A stretch of 64,000 bases of DNA from contig JAYKKR010000010.1 in the NCBI GenBank assembly GCA_036971615.1, positions 1,116,001 to 1,180,000 of the forward strand. Reading direction: 5' to 3'. A program made the translations under genes and the position numbers. The notes below the pieces were generated by a model, which made no database searches, was not told where the DNA came from, and worked only from the letters and a program-made list of their open reading frames with translations. Positions 24,148-35,558 of the stretch are shown piece by piece (the stretch's first letter is position 1; the number at the start of each line of letters is the position of its first letter). The DNA is from Amyloporia xantha (Eukaryota > Basidiomycota > Agaricomycetes > Polyporales > Adustoporiaceae).

Positions 24148-24708
24148 TCAAGCCCTTTTTCCCGGGCGCCCATCCCTCTTGTCTACGTAGCGTCCGACCC
24201 CCATGTGCCAGGTGATCCTGGGTATCATCAGACTGAACCCAGTCACAATCGTGATCCACAGTATTCCACCCCAGCTGGCGACATCCCATCTGCTATCTCC
24301 CAGGGCCCATAATGTTATCGCTATATGCAGGAAATCACCCAGGAGTAGTGGTTTGAGGAGGGCGCTGACGATCTTCTCTTGCAACGCGGGTTGCGAGAAG
24401 AGATACTTCCGGCAAGCCGATAGTACAAAGAAGTTGAGTAGGCCGAGAAGGCCTGCGACGTGTCCTAACTGTAGGATGGTTACCCGAGTCGCCAGCGGCA
24501 TCACATCAGGTGGTCCGCCTGCGGGCCAAGGTGCTTGCTGGTCATAGGTCTGGGACGCAATTTAGCACATTAATTGAGGAAGGTTCGCTAAATTACCCAC
24601 TGTCTTTGGGTCGACGATTGCTCCCATAAAACCCAGACTGGTGAGCAAAGGCTCATAGATACCGAAGACGAACCAGTAGAAGGCTGGGAGAGCCGTGGAA
24701 GGCGGCAT
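24148..24708 (-). CDS. DUF7704-type four-helix membrane protein
   Basis: The protein has 169 residues encoded by two exons (intron 24550-24600, 51 nt). It starts MPPSTALPAFYWFVFGIYEP, with the first membrane helix already in this stretch. A loop with PWPAGGPPDV follows, then three more helices around QLGHVAGLLGLLNFFVLSAC, LLLGDFLHIAITLWALGD and GGILWITIVTGFSLMIPRIT, and a short basic tail. This pattern matches the small fungal DUF7704 membrane family as I remember it. Its function is unknown. The assignment rests on topology and a few remembered motifs, so another small fungal membrane family is possible. Confidence 0.75.
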
Positions 24709-25485
24709 GGTATGCGACTCGAACGATAGACCCCCCTTCGAGGTGAGGCCGTCGCGCGTAGAGAGTGGGGACGTGCACGTCCGTCTAGACTCGTTATGAG
24801 GGTCACGGTGATCAGAGTACAGCTGTGAAATATGATCCCGAGACCATGTAAGCAACAGCACAGCCAGCTCAGTCAGGCGGAACCTGTCACTACGGAGGCT
24901 GCCTATTGGGTCGAACGGTTCCCTTGCCTGCCCTGAACGGTCGTCTATATAGGAGCGAGAGAAGACGCGGCGCGTTTCCTCATCTTACAATTCGGTCCAA
25001 TTCTTACCCAGGCAATCAACCTTTACACCCCCGTTGAATTGCCAAATGGCAGGACCAAGAGGGCTCTCCAGAGATGAGGGGTTCTAATGCTTGTTTCTTT
25101 GTCGGATTCTCATCTGGTGGATTACGAGCTTCGCACCCTTCTAACATATCTACATGTGCTGTTGTTGGATGCGTATACACGATACATGTGGTAGCATTGA
25201 GTGCACGCGATAGAGTATGTGGGATTCAAATATAACAAGTTTCAGACAAGCTTTTGCAGATATGAATGTCAGCATGTAGGTTGTGTGACATGTCTTTGAG
25301 GTTTGTACTGTGATTCCCAACACTCAGTATATGTGTATGGTTAGGTGGATGAGATGGTCCAATATATGCAGTGCAGATTTGACCAACAAAATTCAATGCC
25401 ATTCTGAAGCCCACATTGAAGTAAAAACCAAGAGGAATGAAATGAACCTGATCAACTGCCAGACTGAACAGGTTGTCGGTAGATA
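24709..25485. other. intergenic, nothing recognised
   Basis: The interval lies between two minus-strand genes. It contains the DUF7704 promoter, with a pyrimidine-rich stretch before 25000, and the 3' flank of the sphingolipid reductase. Short ORFs on both strands have no family resemblance. Confidence 0.6.
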
Positions 25486-26821
25486 TCAATCTGTGTTCTG
25501 TATCTTCCCACTGTCGAAAAAGCCACGGCTAGCCAAATGCCCCTCGTGCTCCTGCCGATGAGACCGGACAGTAGAATCTACTGAATGTCTCCAAAAGGGC
25601 AACACAATCTAATTGAGGAGTCAGCGTGATCAGAGAGATTCGACGGAGGAGCGACTCACATAGCCGATGAGACCGTACACCAGATCCATGACCACGTTGT
25701 TTCGTGGAGAAGATCCAGCAGTCGATGAGCGAAAAATATTGGAGATGAGGTCGTAGGTTATATGAAAATTTCCCTTCTGCACCCCTGATTACATGGTTAG
25801 TGGCCGTGTACCGGATACAACAATTGATAGCTTACCTCTCAGCAGCTCTTCCGCTACTACTTCTGGTGTGGCACCGCCGTCACTCTCTTCGATTTTCAGC
25901 GTGACCTTGGGCTTGGTCTTGTTTTCTTCCTCATATCCCGGAGTGTAAATGGTTCCGGGGAAGCAAATATGTATATCAATACCGTAAAGCATGAGCTCCG
26001 ACTGCAGAGCTTCGGCAAGCCCTGAGTGCGAAAGGCTGAACAAGTACTGTTGCACTCTGAGAAAGGAAACTGACCTCGAAGTGCGAATTTTCCGGGCGAA
26101 TACGTCGAATAACCAGCGATGGAGAAGTATGCAAGGACAGAAGCAATGAAAACAATTCTTCCCTTCTCGTGTCGACGTACCATTCTCTTTGCAGCGACCT
26201 GCGTGGATGCTTTAGAGAACGTACCACTTAATAGTAACGCAGCGCTTACCAAAGCTGTCGATGCTTGCGCCCAGTATGAATGATCCATGGCCGCCCGCAT
26301 GGATGCTTCGTCTTGTTCAACAAAAAAGCCGGGTGTTGACTTGCCGGCGCACAAGAACAGGGCATCAGGGCTTCGCCCGCCATGAGGCTCTGATGCGGCC
26401 TCCAATGCTGCGGAGGCCCCCGCTTCTTTATCTACTGCATATGGATACGCGTTCAAGAGCTGATTGGGTGTCTGCCGCACTGCCTAGGCAGTATCACTGA
26501 CGTGTTATTTCGCAGTGACAACGTTAACACCTATCACGCACCTCAATCTGTTCCAACGCTTTCCGGAGTCGTTCTTCATTACGCGCAACAATGGACACGT
26601 CGGCCCCCTTTCGCGCCAATAGGATAGCTAAGGCAAGACCAAGCCCCGATGAGCCCCCTGTGATATAACAATGCTAAATTCATCGTTCAGCAGGAGACTC
26701 TAAAATGTGAATGGGGAGACGCAACTCGACCGCGAGGGTCCCATTTACTTTTGAAAAACATGCCTGGGATAATAGCGGCAAGAACGATGGAGGCAAGCAC
26801 TGAGAACACCACAGCGAACAT
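25486..26821 (-). CDS. TSC10: 3-ketodihydrosphingosine reductase (Tsc10/KDSR)
   Basis: This ER enzyme reduces 3-ketodihydrosphingosine to dihydrosphingosine with NADPH, the second step of sphingolipid synthesis. Six exons give 356 residues. The N-terminal membrane helix is MFAVVFSVLASIVLAAIIPG. The Rossmann motif is HCYITGGSSGLGLALAILLA, and ARNEERL follows. LFLCAGKSTPGFFVE is the NAG region. The catalytic serine lies in RIVFIASVLAYFSIAGYST, and YSPGK holds the Tyr/Lys pair. GLAEALQSELMLYGIDIHIC and FPGTIYTPGYEEENKTKPKV are strongly diagnostic of KDSR. The last exons give GVQKGNFHITYDLISNIFR and a C-terminal membrane segment. Introns are 51-58 nt. It shares a 239-bp divergent promoter with the fluoride exporter gene. 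Confidence 0.94.
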
Positions 26822-27060
26822 GGAAATTGGTGCAGGAATGTTGACTAGACAAGCATGCCAGTCGCTTGTCGGGTAGTGGCACGTATTCCGAGTCGGTAAA
26901 CATGCTACAGCGGGCTAACGCCTCCAGATCGGCGGATCAATGATGAGAATTACGTAATCGTCTACCCGAAGGAGCGGAGGTCTCAGGCGGATTGTAACTT
27001 GACAGAGCTCCTCTTCCTTCCCTTGCCAAATGCTTAGCAAGGTACAAAATACACGCTTGG
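26822..27060. promoter_or_regulatory. divergent promoter, TSC10/FEX
   Basis: Only 239 bp separate the two start codons, so both genes must be driven from here. No obvious TATA box or repeated motif was seen. Confidence 0.55.
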
Positions 27061-28442
27061 ATGGCATATAAGCAAGATACCCCATTGGAGGATGCTGTAC
27101 CTGGTCCGCAGCCAGCCGAATCCGAGTCACCCGCCTCAGAGGATCTCGTCAACGATTTCGACATCCCCAAGTCAAGTTCTGGTTCGAGCACTCGAGCTGG
27201 ATATGAGGGCGGGCGTAGTGATGAACGCGACGCAGGGGATAGCGATGTCGGATCCGCTCTCGCCCGCCATGCCTCGCTTTCCAACGCTGCCTCACTTGCG
27301 TCCATCGACCGACCTCCTAGCTTGACGGAGAAGCTACCGCCAGCAAAAATATACCACCCCTTCTCTCCCGAGGTGCTGGCTCTTCTGATGCCTGCATCAG
27401 TGTTTGGATGCCTTGCTAGACTTGGGCTGGAAGCCCTCGTCACTTATGACGGGCAGAGTATCTTCCCGTTGGCCTGGGTTCAGGCGGGTGGTTGTCTCGT
27501 TATGGGTTTTGGCCTCGGGATCAGGGATCCGTTTGGTCGATTGTACGTTCGCTTGCTCAATGTTCATACTCTGGCGCTCACGTATCTCATTAGCTATGGC
27601 CCACTTTATACTGCGTGGACTACAGGTCTGTCCGGTTTGTCCTGCGAGCGCCATTCAGTTATTAATTTGAATGTAGGGTTCTGCGGATCTTTCACTACAT
27701 TTTCATCTTGGCAGCTGCAAGTGTTTCAAGCTTGGATCAATGCAGATCACTACCATCGGGACTGGCTGCGAGACGTTAGTCGTGCAATCAATTAAATTTA
27801 TTGCCTGAGGGCCGACGAAATATTCCACAGGTAATCGATGGCCTGACACAAATCGTGTTCACACTCGCCTTGTCCTTAGTCTCCGTACAATTTGGGGCTC
27901 ACCTGGCGTCTCTGGTGCAACCTGGCTTCCCGGCGCTGCCTCCCCCAATCGCGTCATCCGCTATGGCCTCACGGTTTCTTGCGGTATTAATCTACGCCGC
28001 GACCTACCCTGCTTATTTCCGCATGCCTGAGGCCTACCGCGAGAAAGCCACCTCAGCCCTGCTCTATTCCTTCCCCGGGACGCTGACACGCTATCTACTA
28101 TCGATCAAATTGAATCCCCGTTTCCACATCATCCCCGTGGGGACATTCTCAGCCAACATGCTCGGCACCGCGCTTATCGCTGTCTTCACGGTCCTGCAGA
28201 GCACCCGTGGACCACCTTCTCCGAACGCGTGTAATGTGCTATCTGGATTGACCAACGGCTACTGCGGCTGTCTGACCACGGTCAGTACGTTCGCTGCAGA
28301 GGTTGCTACGCTGGAGAACAGAAAGTCGTGGTTCTATGTTGTCCTTAGTGTCGTCACTGCGCAGCTGCTGCTGTTGGTTATTTTAGGACCTTCATACTGG
28401 GCAGGGAACGTCAGCGACAGGACGACATGCTCCTATACATAG
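27061..28442 (+). CDS. FEX1: fluoride exporter FEX (fused CrcB/Fluc domains)
   Basis: This plasma-membrane fluoride channel protects cells from environmental F-. It has 407 residues in four exons, with introns 27543-27593, 27626-27676 and 27775-27830. The first ~85 residues are acidic, Ser-rich and probably disordered. Two homologous Fluc halves follow. The first has YGPLYTAWTTG spliced to FCGSFTTFSSW, and the second has GLTNGYCGCLTTVSTFAAEV. These G-x-C-G-x-x-T-T-x-S blocks are the pore signature, and the fused two-domain form is typical of eukaryotes. The first two introns are each 51 nt and contain no in-frame stop, so the reading frame runs straight through them. They are called introns because removing them restores the family sequence. 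Confidence 0.92.
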
Positions 28443-30342
28443 TACTTCATGGACTGTTTCGGCTTCCCACAGTTCAGGGGCGTTTACGCTATATTTTCCC
28501 GTCGGGGGGCACGAGTATACCAAATGTTAAAGTGTGGGGTATGGATTTTTAATGAAGCAAGGCGATAGAATGGAATCTCACTCGCTCCCGTCGTGTGTGA
28601 GTTATCGCCGGAACCTGTAATGCCTACACTGCATCCGTTCGAGGAAAGGTACATGAAGTTTGATATTGTGTGAGACCGGAAACGGTAGACGCGCACGATC
28701 TATCACCTGCCAAATAGTGCATATCTGTCAACAACATTGTCGCACGAATGTGCGAGCCGCATTCTGGAGAAGTGCAGTGGTATCTTTGCGCCCAAGAAGG
28801 CCGGCGGCGAAACGGACTGGCACTTCAAGCCAAGTCGATGATCGTTATGAATGGGCCTTGATCAAACCGAATATCGTACCCTTCCTGCTGCTTTCGTGCC
28901 ACAGGTAAGCAATCACAATCAATCAGATATCCTGATGAACCGTCTTGTTGCAGGGGACCGCGCCGTAGTGTGCGAATGAGAGCCGCGCTGCATGACGAGG
29001 GAGGGTCTGCCTTTACCGGCAGGGGGCAGGGAAATGAGGAATGAATTGAGACCTCGAGGACGCAGCAGCAGAAACCACTCGCTGGCACCACCAGCCCTTG
29101 CGGATACAAACGGTACAGGGTGAGAAGTATCAGAATGCTGTTGGTTACGACGGGTTACCTAAGGTGTGCAAGAGATGAAGATAGATTGTAGATGGTCGCC
29201 AGATGGATGACAGTACCAATGTGATTTGTCAAAGCCACAACCACTATTCGAATCATCCTGGACCATGCCGGCCGCGGGTGTTGTAGGCACGTCAAGAAGT
29301 CTGATATGAACAGTATCCGGCACCATTATGAATACACGTCCGGAAGAGCCTGTGAGCACAGTATTCGCATTATCGCGCGAGATGTCGAAGGAACTGAGAT
29401 GACCAAGTTCACGTGAGTAGAGTGGACGCGATTGAATTGAATTGAGCACTCTGCTCTGACAGAGTGTTCACTAGCTAGCATTAGTCACTGAACAAGCTTG
29501 CGAGAAGGATGACAGGAGGACCGAAGTGCAGTTGCAATTTCGCAGTGCTCGATCGTCACGTGAAGAGTGACGCGACGCGACGCGTTTCCGTCGGCATCGG
29601 CATCGAGGTGGAGTGCTCTCATCCATCCGGGCCCCATATACTAGGCACACAATCCATCGTTCAGAGTACGTCCGACATCGTGCGCAACCCTCGGCTCCCC
29701 GAGGAAGACATCATTCTGTATGCTACATATTGAATGAAGCAACCAGCATCGAACGACCGACCGCGACTACTCTCCGGGTCCCGACCGCTCCTTCCGAGCG
29801 AGCAAACCAAAACCCACGAAAAACGTAACTATGACTGACTCAATTTATCCAAGCAACAGAGCATCGAAAGGAGAAGATGGTGGGGTGCGAATGATAAATA
29901 TAACACTGTGGTGGACCAGACTATGATATGCAATGCAAGACGCTGACGTGCACAGGGACTATCGTATCGCGTTGTAGGGGCATGGGGCATGATGACGTCG
30001 AGCGGTATGGAGGTAGTTGGCAGATGAGATCGTGAGGCACCGTCGCGGCCAAACCAAGGCATCCTGGAGCATACTGCCGTGGATGCCGAGGTGTTGTGGT
30101 ACAGGAAGCAGATGGTAGCGAACAGACGGATTCCCAAACAGTCGAGCAGTGTTCTATGTAGAGATAGCAGGCAATGGGTTCGTTAGATGAGCAGCCGGAC
30201 ATCGCGGGTGAGGTATTAGTGATGAGCGGCACGACGTCACGAGATGGGTCTCGGCGATGATAGGTGATGGTGAGAGGCGTAGGGCCGCGTCGTGGTATCC
30301 ATGAGGTACAGGTATCAGTCTCGATAGAGCGAGACAAGGCTC
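28443..30342. other. gene-poor interval with one intron-like signature
   Basis: No protein gene can be supported. At 28905-28953 there is a strong plus-strand intron signature: GTAAGC donor, CTGAT branch-like element and TTGTTGCAG acceptor, 49 nt. This hints at a spliced transcript of about 28.66-29.05 kb, but the flanking frames are short and unrecognised. A CACGTG at 29557-29562 and a GACGC repeat ending in ACGCGT at 29569-29585 look promoter-like, yet no convincing gene follows on either side. Confidence 0.45.
29569..29585. repeat. GACGC repeat ending in ACGCGT, second copy of the DPB2-promoter 17-mer
   Basis: GACGCGACGCGACGCGT here is identical to 19360-19376 in the DPB2 promoter. CACGTG lies 7 bp to its left. 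It may be an MBF-type binding site without an identified target gene. Confidence 0.5.
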
Positions 30343-31879
30343 TCACAATGGGAGGCTCTGGTTCTTCTCTTGAACGAGAGCCTCCAATTCCTTCCTGAAC
30401 ACCTCTCGTGTTCTGGACCTCGACGGCACGCGTATCCGGTTTTGCCAGTCTTTGATCCAGGACCATCGCGATATCCGCTCCTCCGGTAGGTCCGCATCTA
30501 GTGGTGGCGCCGATGAAACCGACGATATCCACTGACGCAAGTGATTCCGGCCGAGAATTGGGGCGAGTGAAAGGATGGAGAGGAACACGAGCTTAAACAG
30601 GATGTCCGGGGAGGTGAGTAGGGACCTGACACTCTGATGTGTTGGAGATGGATTCGAGGCGACAGTCTGCAGGATGTCACCAATTTGACATGTTACCGCG
30701 GTCCACGGCAAACACCCGAGGAATGCGCCGAGGAAACAATCCCAGATCGCTACTCCGCAAACGCCACACGCGATGTTAATTCCGGCCCACGGTACGACAC
30801 CTATGAGCCGTAATATCGACAAGCGCACCCATGCTGCCGAGTGCTTGCTAGTCGCCAAGCTATCCGTGCTAGAATCGACTGCAAGTGCTGATCGCGTGAG
30901 GTCCAAAGCCCGAGGGAATACCTGGGTGACAAAGGGAGCCAATGGTGTCGCAAGAAGACTTGCGCAAATAGAACCGATGGTGGTGAGTGTGGTAAAAAGA
31001 ATGGTAGCGAGAGCGGGTGAGATCAAAGCGCCTGCCAGTACGTTCTGCAGTAGACCAACGTCAGTAAAATCACGGAAATGCAGTAATGATTGTGCCTACC
31101 CAGATGACACTACCCGGTATTGACCAGGCGTGTTTCCACACCGCTGTGATTGAGATGACACCAATAACATGAGCCATTGAGCCTGTCCCACTCTGGGTGT
31201 AGCCTTGGAGTTCACGACCCAACTCTGCGAGGTCTGAAAGGTTCCGGGGCCATTGCATGGTGATAGGAAGAGTAGACATGCAAAACACAACAAGCGCAGT
31301 GGATAGCGGAAACAATATAAGAACAAACAGAACGGGAGTGTGAACCTGATGATGTAAAAGCGTCGATAAATAGCGGATCACGCGAGTGACGACTGTACAC
31401 ACCGAAGGGGGTCCTCGCAATAGCCATTTCTGAGACTGTGCCTGGGTTTGCTCTGGAAAAGCATCGACGAAAGTCGTCTGCGTCGGTGAAGCAGAAAGTG
31501 GCAAAATTGCCGAGTCTGTGCTCGCGCGACTAAGACGTGGGGATGATGGTGTTGAAAAATCCTGATGTTTCTGCGTAATATGCAGAAGCTGCAGACATCG
31601 CGACACCATGGATGCCAGACGTGCCTTGGTGGTAATTGGGGGCGGTGGAGGTACCAATGCTGGTGCTGGTGACAAGGCCGACATGGAAAGCGAAAGCCTG
31701 ATCACTTCCTCCTGGGGCGTCTGAGGAGGGGTCGACACTGGCGAGGCGGCGGGCGGGGGTAAGGCCAGCAGAGAGTTGGACCTGCGGCGGGAACCCAGAG
31801 TACTGAGTGTCAAGGGCGGACGGACATTCGTGGAGGAGGCCCGATGGCGGTTTACAGGAGGGGGAGCAAGTGAGGCCAT
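30343..31879 (-). CDS. VTT/SNARE-associated domain membrane protein (Tvp38/TMEM64 type)
   Basis: Two exons (intron 31045-31099, 55 nt) give 493 residues. The first ~150 residues are Pro/Ser-rich and probably disordered. A membrane helix follows (HTPVLFVLILFPLSTALVVF), then hydrophobic segments and the VTT core: RLIGVVPWAGINIACGVCGV followed by FLGAFLGCLPWTAVTCQIGD, where the conserved Arg, Pro and Gly of the family are visible. Another helix (FKLVFLSILSLAPIL) precedes a charged C-terminal tail. VTT proteins of this DedA/TMEM41/TMEM64 superfamily act in Golgi and ER membranes, and some scramble lipids. The large loop insertions are typical of basidiomycete members. The particular subfamily is uncertain. 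Confidence 0.8.
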
Positions 31880-32480
31880 CAGCAGGAAGACTGGAGGACA
31901 GGGAAGTGATGAAGTGCGGCTGGGAGCGTGAGGCGGACAGTCTGACCGATTTCACAACACCAGCGGATCCGATACGTAATAGTCATGCCGTGATCGCACC
32001 TCTAATCCTTGCCTTTTTTCGGTCCCGGCTTGCTTACGTGTTTCACCCGGCTCATCCCGGATCTCTCGGCTCGCTGATCGTCCCCACAAGGCTCCATTTT
32101 ATTTATCCGCCAGTAGAGCCGCCGCCCACTACTTCCGCCATCCATTCAAGTCTGCTGCCACTCAACTCGATAGTCATCGGTCACAATGACCACGAGCTCA
32201 CGGGCACCCGTTGGATAAACTATCCAAAGTCGTCGATTTCTCTACTTTTACGTTAGCTGTCGTTCCATAGCAACGCAATTCTCATTTAGTATGGTCAAAA
32301 ACCATCGAGCGGGTCAGAGCAACAAAAGCGACGTTCGGGCATGCAAATGGCATCCGCATTAGCATGGAATAGAATGCATAGAGTTACATCAGACGCATAG
32401 CGGCATGAAATCGACCGGGCTCAATCCCCTCAGGCGGAAAGAAATGGGGAGGCATAACAGCTTTGCTCTGTAGACCCCTT
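31880..32480. other. intergenic, nothing recognised
   Basis: This contains the promoter of the VTT gene and the 3' flank of eL36, both minus strand. A plus-strand ORF (31807-32256) overlaps the VTT first exon in antisense and has no family resemblance. Confidence 0.6.
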
Positions 32481-32993
32481 TTAGTGACCTGCCCTCCTGC
32501 TCTCCTGGATGATGTTGCCGAGCTCCTCCAACTTGCGCTTCGAGCGCAGGAGCGTCCCGAGCTAAAATAGAATATGTTACTCTCGTGACAGCAAAATCCT
32601 GCCAGTCGCAAATAAGAACATACCCGCTTCTTCGTCAATTTCCTCGCCTTCTTGTCCTGGAAATCGAGTGATTGAAGCATTAGTAAATATTGTCCATACG
32701 ACAAAAGCAAGCGCACGCACCTTGGAGTTCCTCAACAGCTCCATCACCCGACGCTCATATGGCGAGAAGCCCGCTACTTCTCTCACAACCGAGCGCACAA
32801 ACTTGGTCCGCGCAGATTGGATGCCCTTTCGCTGGCTGGGGCGGATAGCCTTTGCGATGGGAGTCGTGGGATGACCCTTGGTCAAGCCGTAGCGGAGGTC
32901 TATTTTACGACAAGCGTTCAGCCATTATACATTCAAGACATCCTCTCAAACAGTAGCAGCAGTAAGTGAGATATACTCACTAGAGCGGGCCAT
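32481..32993 (-). CDS. RPL36: 60S ribosomal protein eL36
   Basis: The protein has 101 residues from four exons, with introns 32900-32980, 32657-32720 and 32562-32623. Exon 1 is only 13 nt of coding sequence (MARS plus one base). The second gives [20 protein letters not shown] then [39 protein letters not shown]. The third gives [11 protein letters not shown] and the last [20 protein letters not shown]. This is the full eL36 sequence pattern and normal length. The split of a small protein into four exons, with a very short first coding exon, is typical for ribosomal protein genes of this lineage. Confidence 0.96.
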
Positions 32994-33299
32994 TTTCTTG
33001 ATGTCTTGAGGAACCTTCAGTAACGGCAGGCTATTGAGTCGCTGCAAGCTTGTAGAGACACGTGATCCACCACCGCAGTGGCTTTGGTACTGCATAGTTG
33101 ATGGATGGATGCTGACGTAATTCTCCCACGATAAGCTTGCAATGAGCGTTCACCAAGGCCAAGCCGCATCACAACATTGATATGAATCGATTGAGAACGA
33201 AATTAAACATCTATAGATGCAGAACTTGCGTGACTTGCACAGTAGGGGCGGACGCCGTTATATATAAACAAACAGACATGTAAAAAAGAAGTCCACGAG

Positions 33300-34930
33300 C
33301 TAACACACTTGCGCCGTCGTCCCTCGTGTCGTCCACTGCCGCACTACTCTAACCTTGGATCCAGCGCCGGAGATCTGGTCGATCAGTGTCCGAGAAATTC
33401 GGATAGGTTTACCGTTGTCTTGAGGATCATGTGTGGGCATGCCTGAGGCAGGTGATGGTGATTTGTGCGTCGGTGTCGCCAGCCGCAGGGAGGGCGCTGA
33501 AGCCGAGTGCACCACTGACCTGCCCTTCATACTTGAAGGAGCTTGTGTCTCTTCATCTTCCTCTTCCTCCTCCTCGTAATCCTCTGGGTCACCATCCTTT
33601 GTGCAAGTATCAGTCACACATCTATCCGCATATGCAAGTAGGACAGAGTAGGATAGATGTTACTCACATCAAAATCCTCCATTGGCCTGTCTTCATCGAA
33701 TTCCTCCTGCTCATCCTCGTAATCGTCCTCATCATCGATCCACCTCCCCCTCCAATCAACATCATCCAATTCTTCCGGGCTCCATGGACGGAGTCGCAGC
33801 CACTGCATTCGCGGACCGCTCTTCGCGCGGTCACTGACCTTGAAGCCGTATATCTTTGGCTGGTAAACTTCCCCAGCGGCTAGCTTCTGGCCCCCATGAG
33901 GGTTCGGGTTCACAAAAGCCCCATTTTGTGAAGGAGAACTAGTCGACGAATGAGGCGATCCCGAAGAGCTCGAGGGTACCGGCGGTTTCCAGAATGGAGC
34001 AGGTGCAATCTCGCGGTAGCTCTGGAAAAAGAGATGGGCAAAAGTCGTCCCAAAGAACGCTCCTGAATCAAGCGATCAGACTATGGCTAAGATCCCCAGG
34101 ATGTGTGCACAAGACCGACCGTCGACTCCTTGAAACCGACTGCTTGGTGGAGCGTATATGTCGTTGCAGTTGGGACAAAACAGTTTTACGGTATCGATAC
34201 CCGGGAGATCAGAGCGTCCACAAGGGACGACATTGCACCCGTTGCAGTATACGCGAGGGCATGAACCGAACATGCCCGCGTCGTATTTATCGATCTAGTA
34301 AGAATATACACATAGTGAGAATCAGAGAGGGAAAAACGAAAACATACGAACCATAGCCTGTAATCCTGCTCGCGTCAGGATATATCGTTGATGGACGAGA
34401 CCGTACAGTAATTCAGCTGATGCTTCCACAATCGAGACATCAGGTATTTTTGAAGCATCTTCGTCTTTAACATGAAAATAATGTCATTATAACGACGTGT
34501 CTATACGCGGATGCACAATGAACGTACCTGGTTCGACATCCAGAACCATTTCCATGGCCTCTTTCCAGAACGGCACCATCGCATTCAGGCCGGTCAAATT
34601 GAAGTCATCTTCTATGAAGTCTTCGGACACTTCGCAGAAGTACTCGTGTCCTGGCAAGGAACAGAACCAGCTGATCCACGTTAGAGTCGATGTTGGTGTG
34701 GAAGAACCTGTCAAGGCAGTGAACATGGTCAACCCATAGCAGTTCAGCGAGAAAACTCATGTATGGGGAGGACTGGAATGTGATGAAGGGCCGAGAGACG
34801 CACTGTAGCCCCGACCTTGTTCGTCCACATCCTCCATCATCTCGTCTCCTTCCCCGGTGCCGCTAACGTCCTCCTCTTCCTCAAGTTCAAGTTGTGCTAG
34901 GTCAGCTTCTTGTTGAGTTCTTCGCGCCAT
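33300..34930 (-). CDS. CKB1: casein kinase II regulatory (beta) subunit
   Basis: This subunit dimerises through a zinc finger and assembles the CK2 tetramer. The start at 34930 gives [20 protein letters not shown], an acidic leader. The signature [20 protein letters not shown] follows, then EDDFNLTGL, the helical region [20 protein letters not shown], and the zinc-binding Cys set CPRVYC and LFCPNC. The dimer strand is [14 protein letters not shown], and [20 protein letters not shown] with WLRLRP completes the core. A basidiomycete-type C-terminal extension has acidic runs (around EEEEEEDEE) and ends near 33300. Whether it is the Ckb1 or the Ckb2 type cannot be decided. Several introns are recognisable by frame and GT-AG borders. 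Confidence 0.93.
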
Positions 34931-35558
34931 GATCAACCAGATATCACGAAACAGTATATGAATAGAGGCCGGCGCTGTCGCGCACTGTCTCAGACGAGCC
35001 TCAGTGGCTCAGTTGAAGGAGGGTATGGCCGCCACGAGGCTCCCCGACGTAAAGTTCGAATCGGGCAAGATCTGGCGAATTCGAACGCCATATTTAGTAA
35101 GTCGAGTATTCAAGAGTAAGTACAAAGTCTTTCGGCTTCTCTCATTCCCGTGAATGAAATCTCCCACTTCATCGATGAAATTACCGCGCTTCTCTTTTGC
35201 TATGAGCTTGAATGTTCGGCCCCATTGCATTCTCGACCTGTCACAACCACACCTCGTAATAGCATCCTCGCCGCAATGATACACATACTGCTCGAAGAAT
35301 CGGGTCACAATATACTGTACTGAAAGTTTTGTCAACAAGAATTCTATGCGACGTCGACAATCAAAAACATCCAGACGGGGTTTACGGAATGTTACAGGTG
35401 TAAGTCGTTGTATACGTTCCAAACCAAACATACAGTATGTAACTTGTAACATAACTCATACAATTGTCCTTACTAGACACATCAAGGGCAAGACATAATA
35501 AAGACAGTGCATAGGAACAAGGCAAATGACGATGACAAGAAGCCAGCAGATAAAGTTA
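34931..35558. other. intergenic with two weak antisense-paired ORFs
   Basis: A minus-strand ORF (35009-35452, 147 codons) and a plus-strand frame beginning MAATRLPDVKFESGKIWRIR at 35025 occupy the same bases. The plus frame is followed after a frame change by a stretch including EISHFIDEITALLF. Neither resembles a family I know, and no clean splice solution was found. A small uncharacterised gene is possible. Confidence 0.35.
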
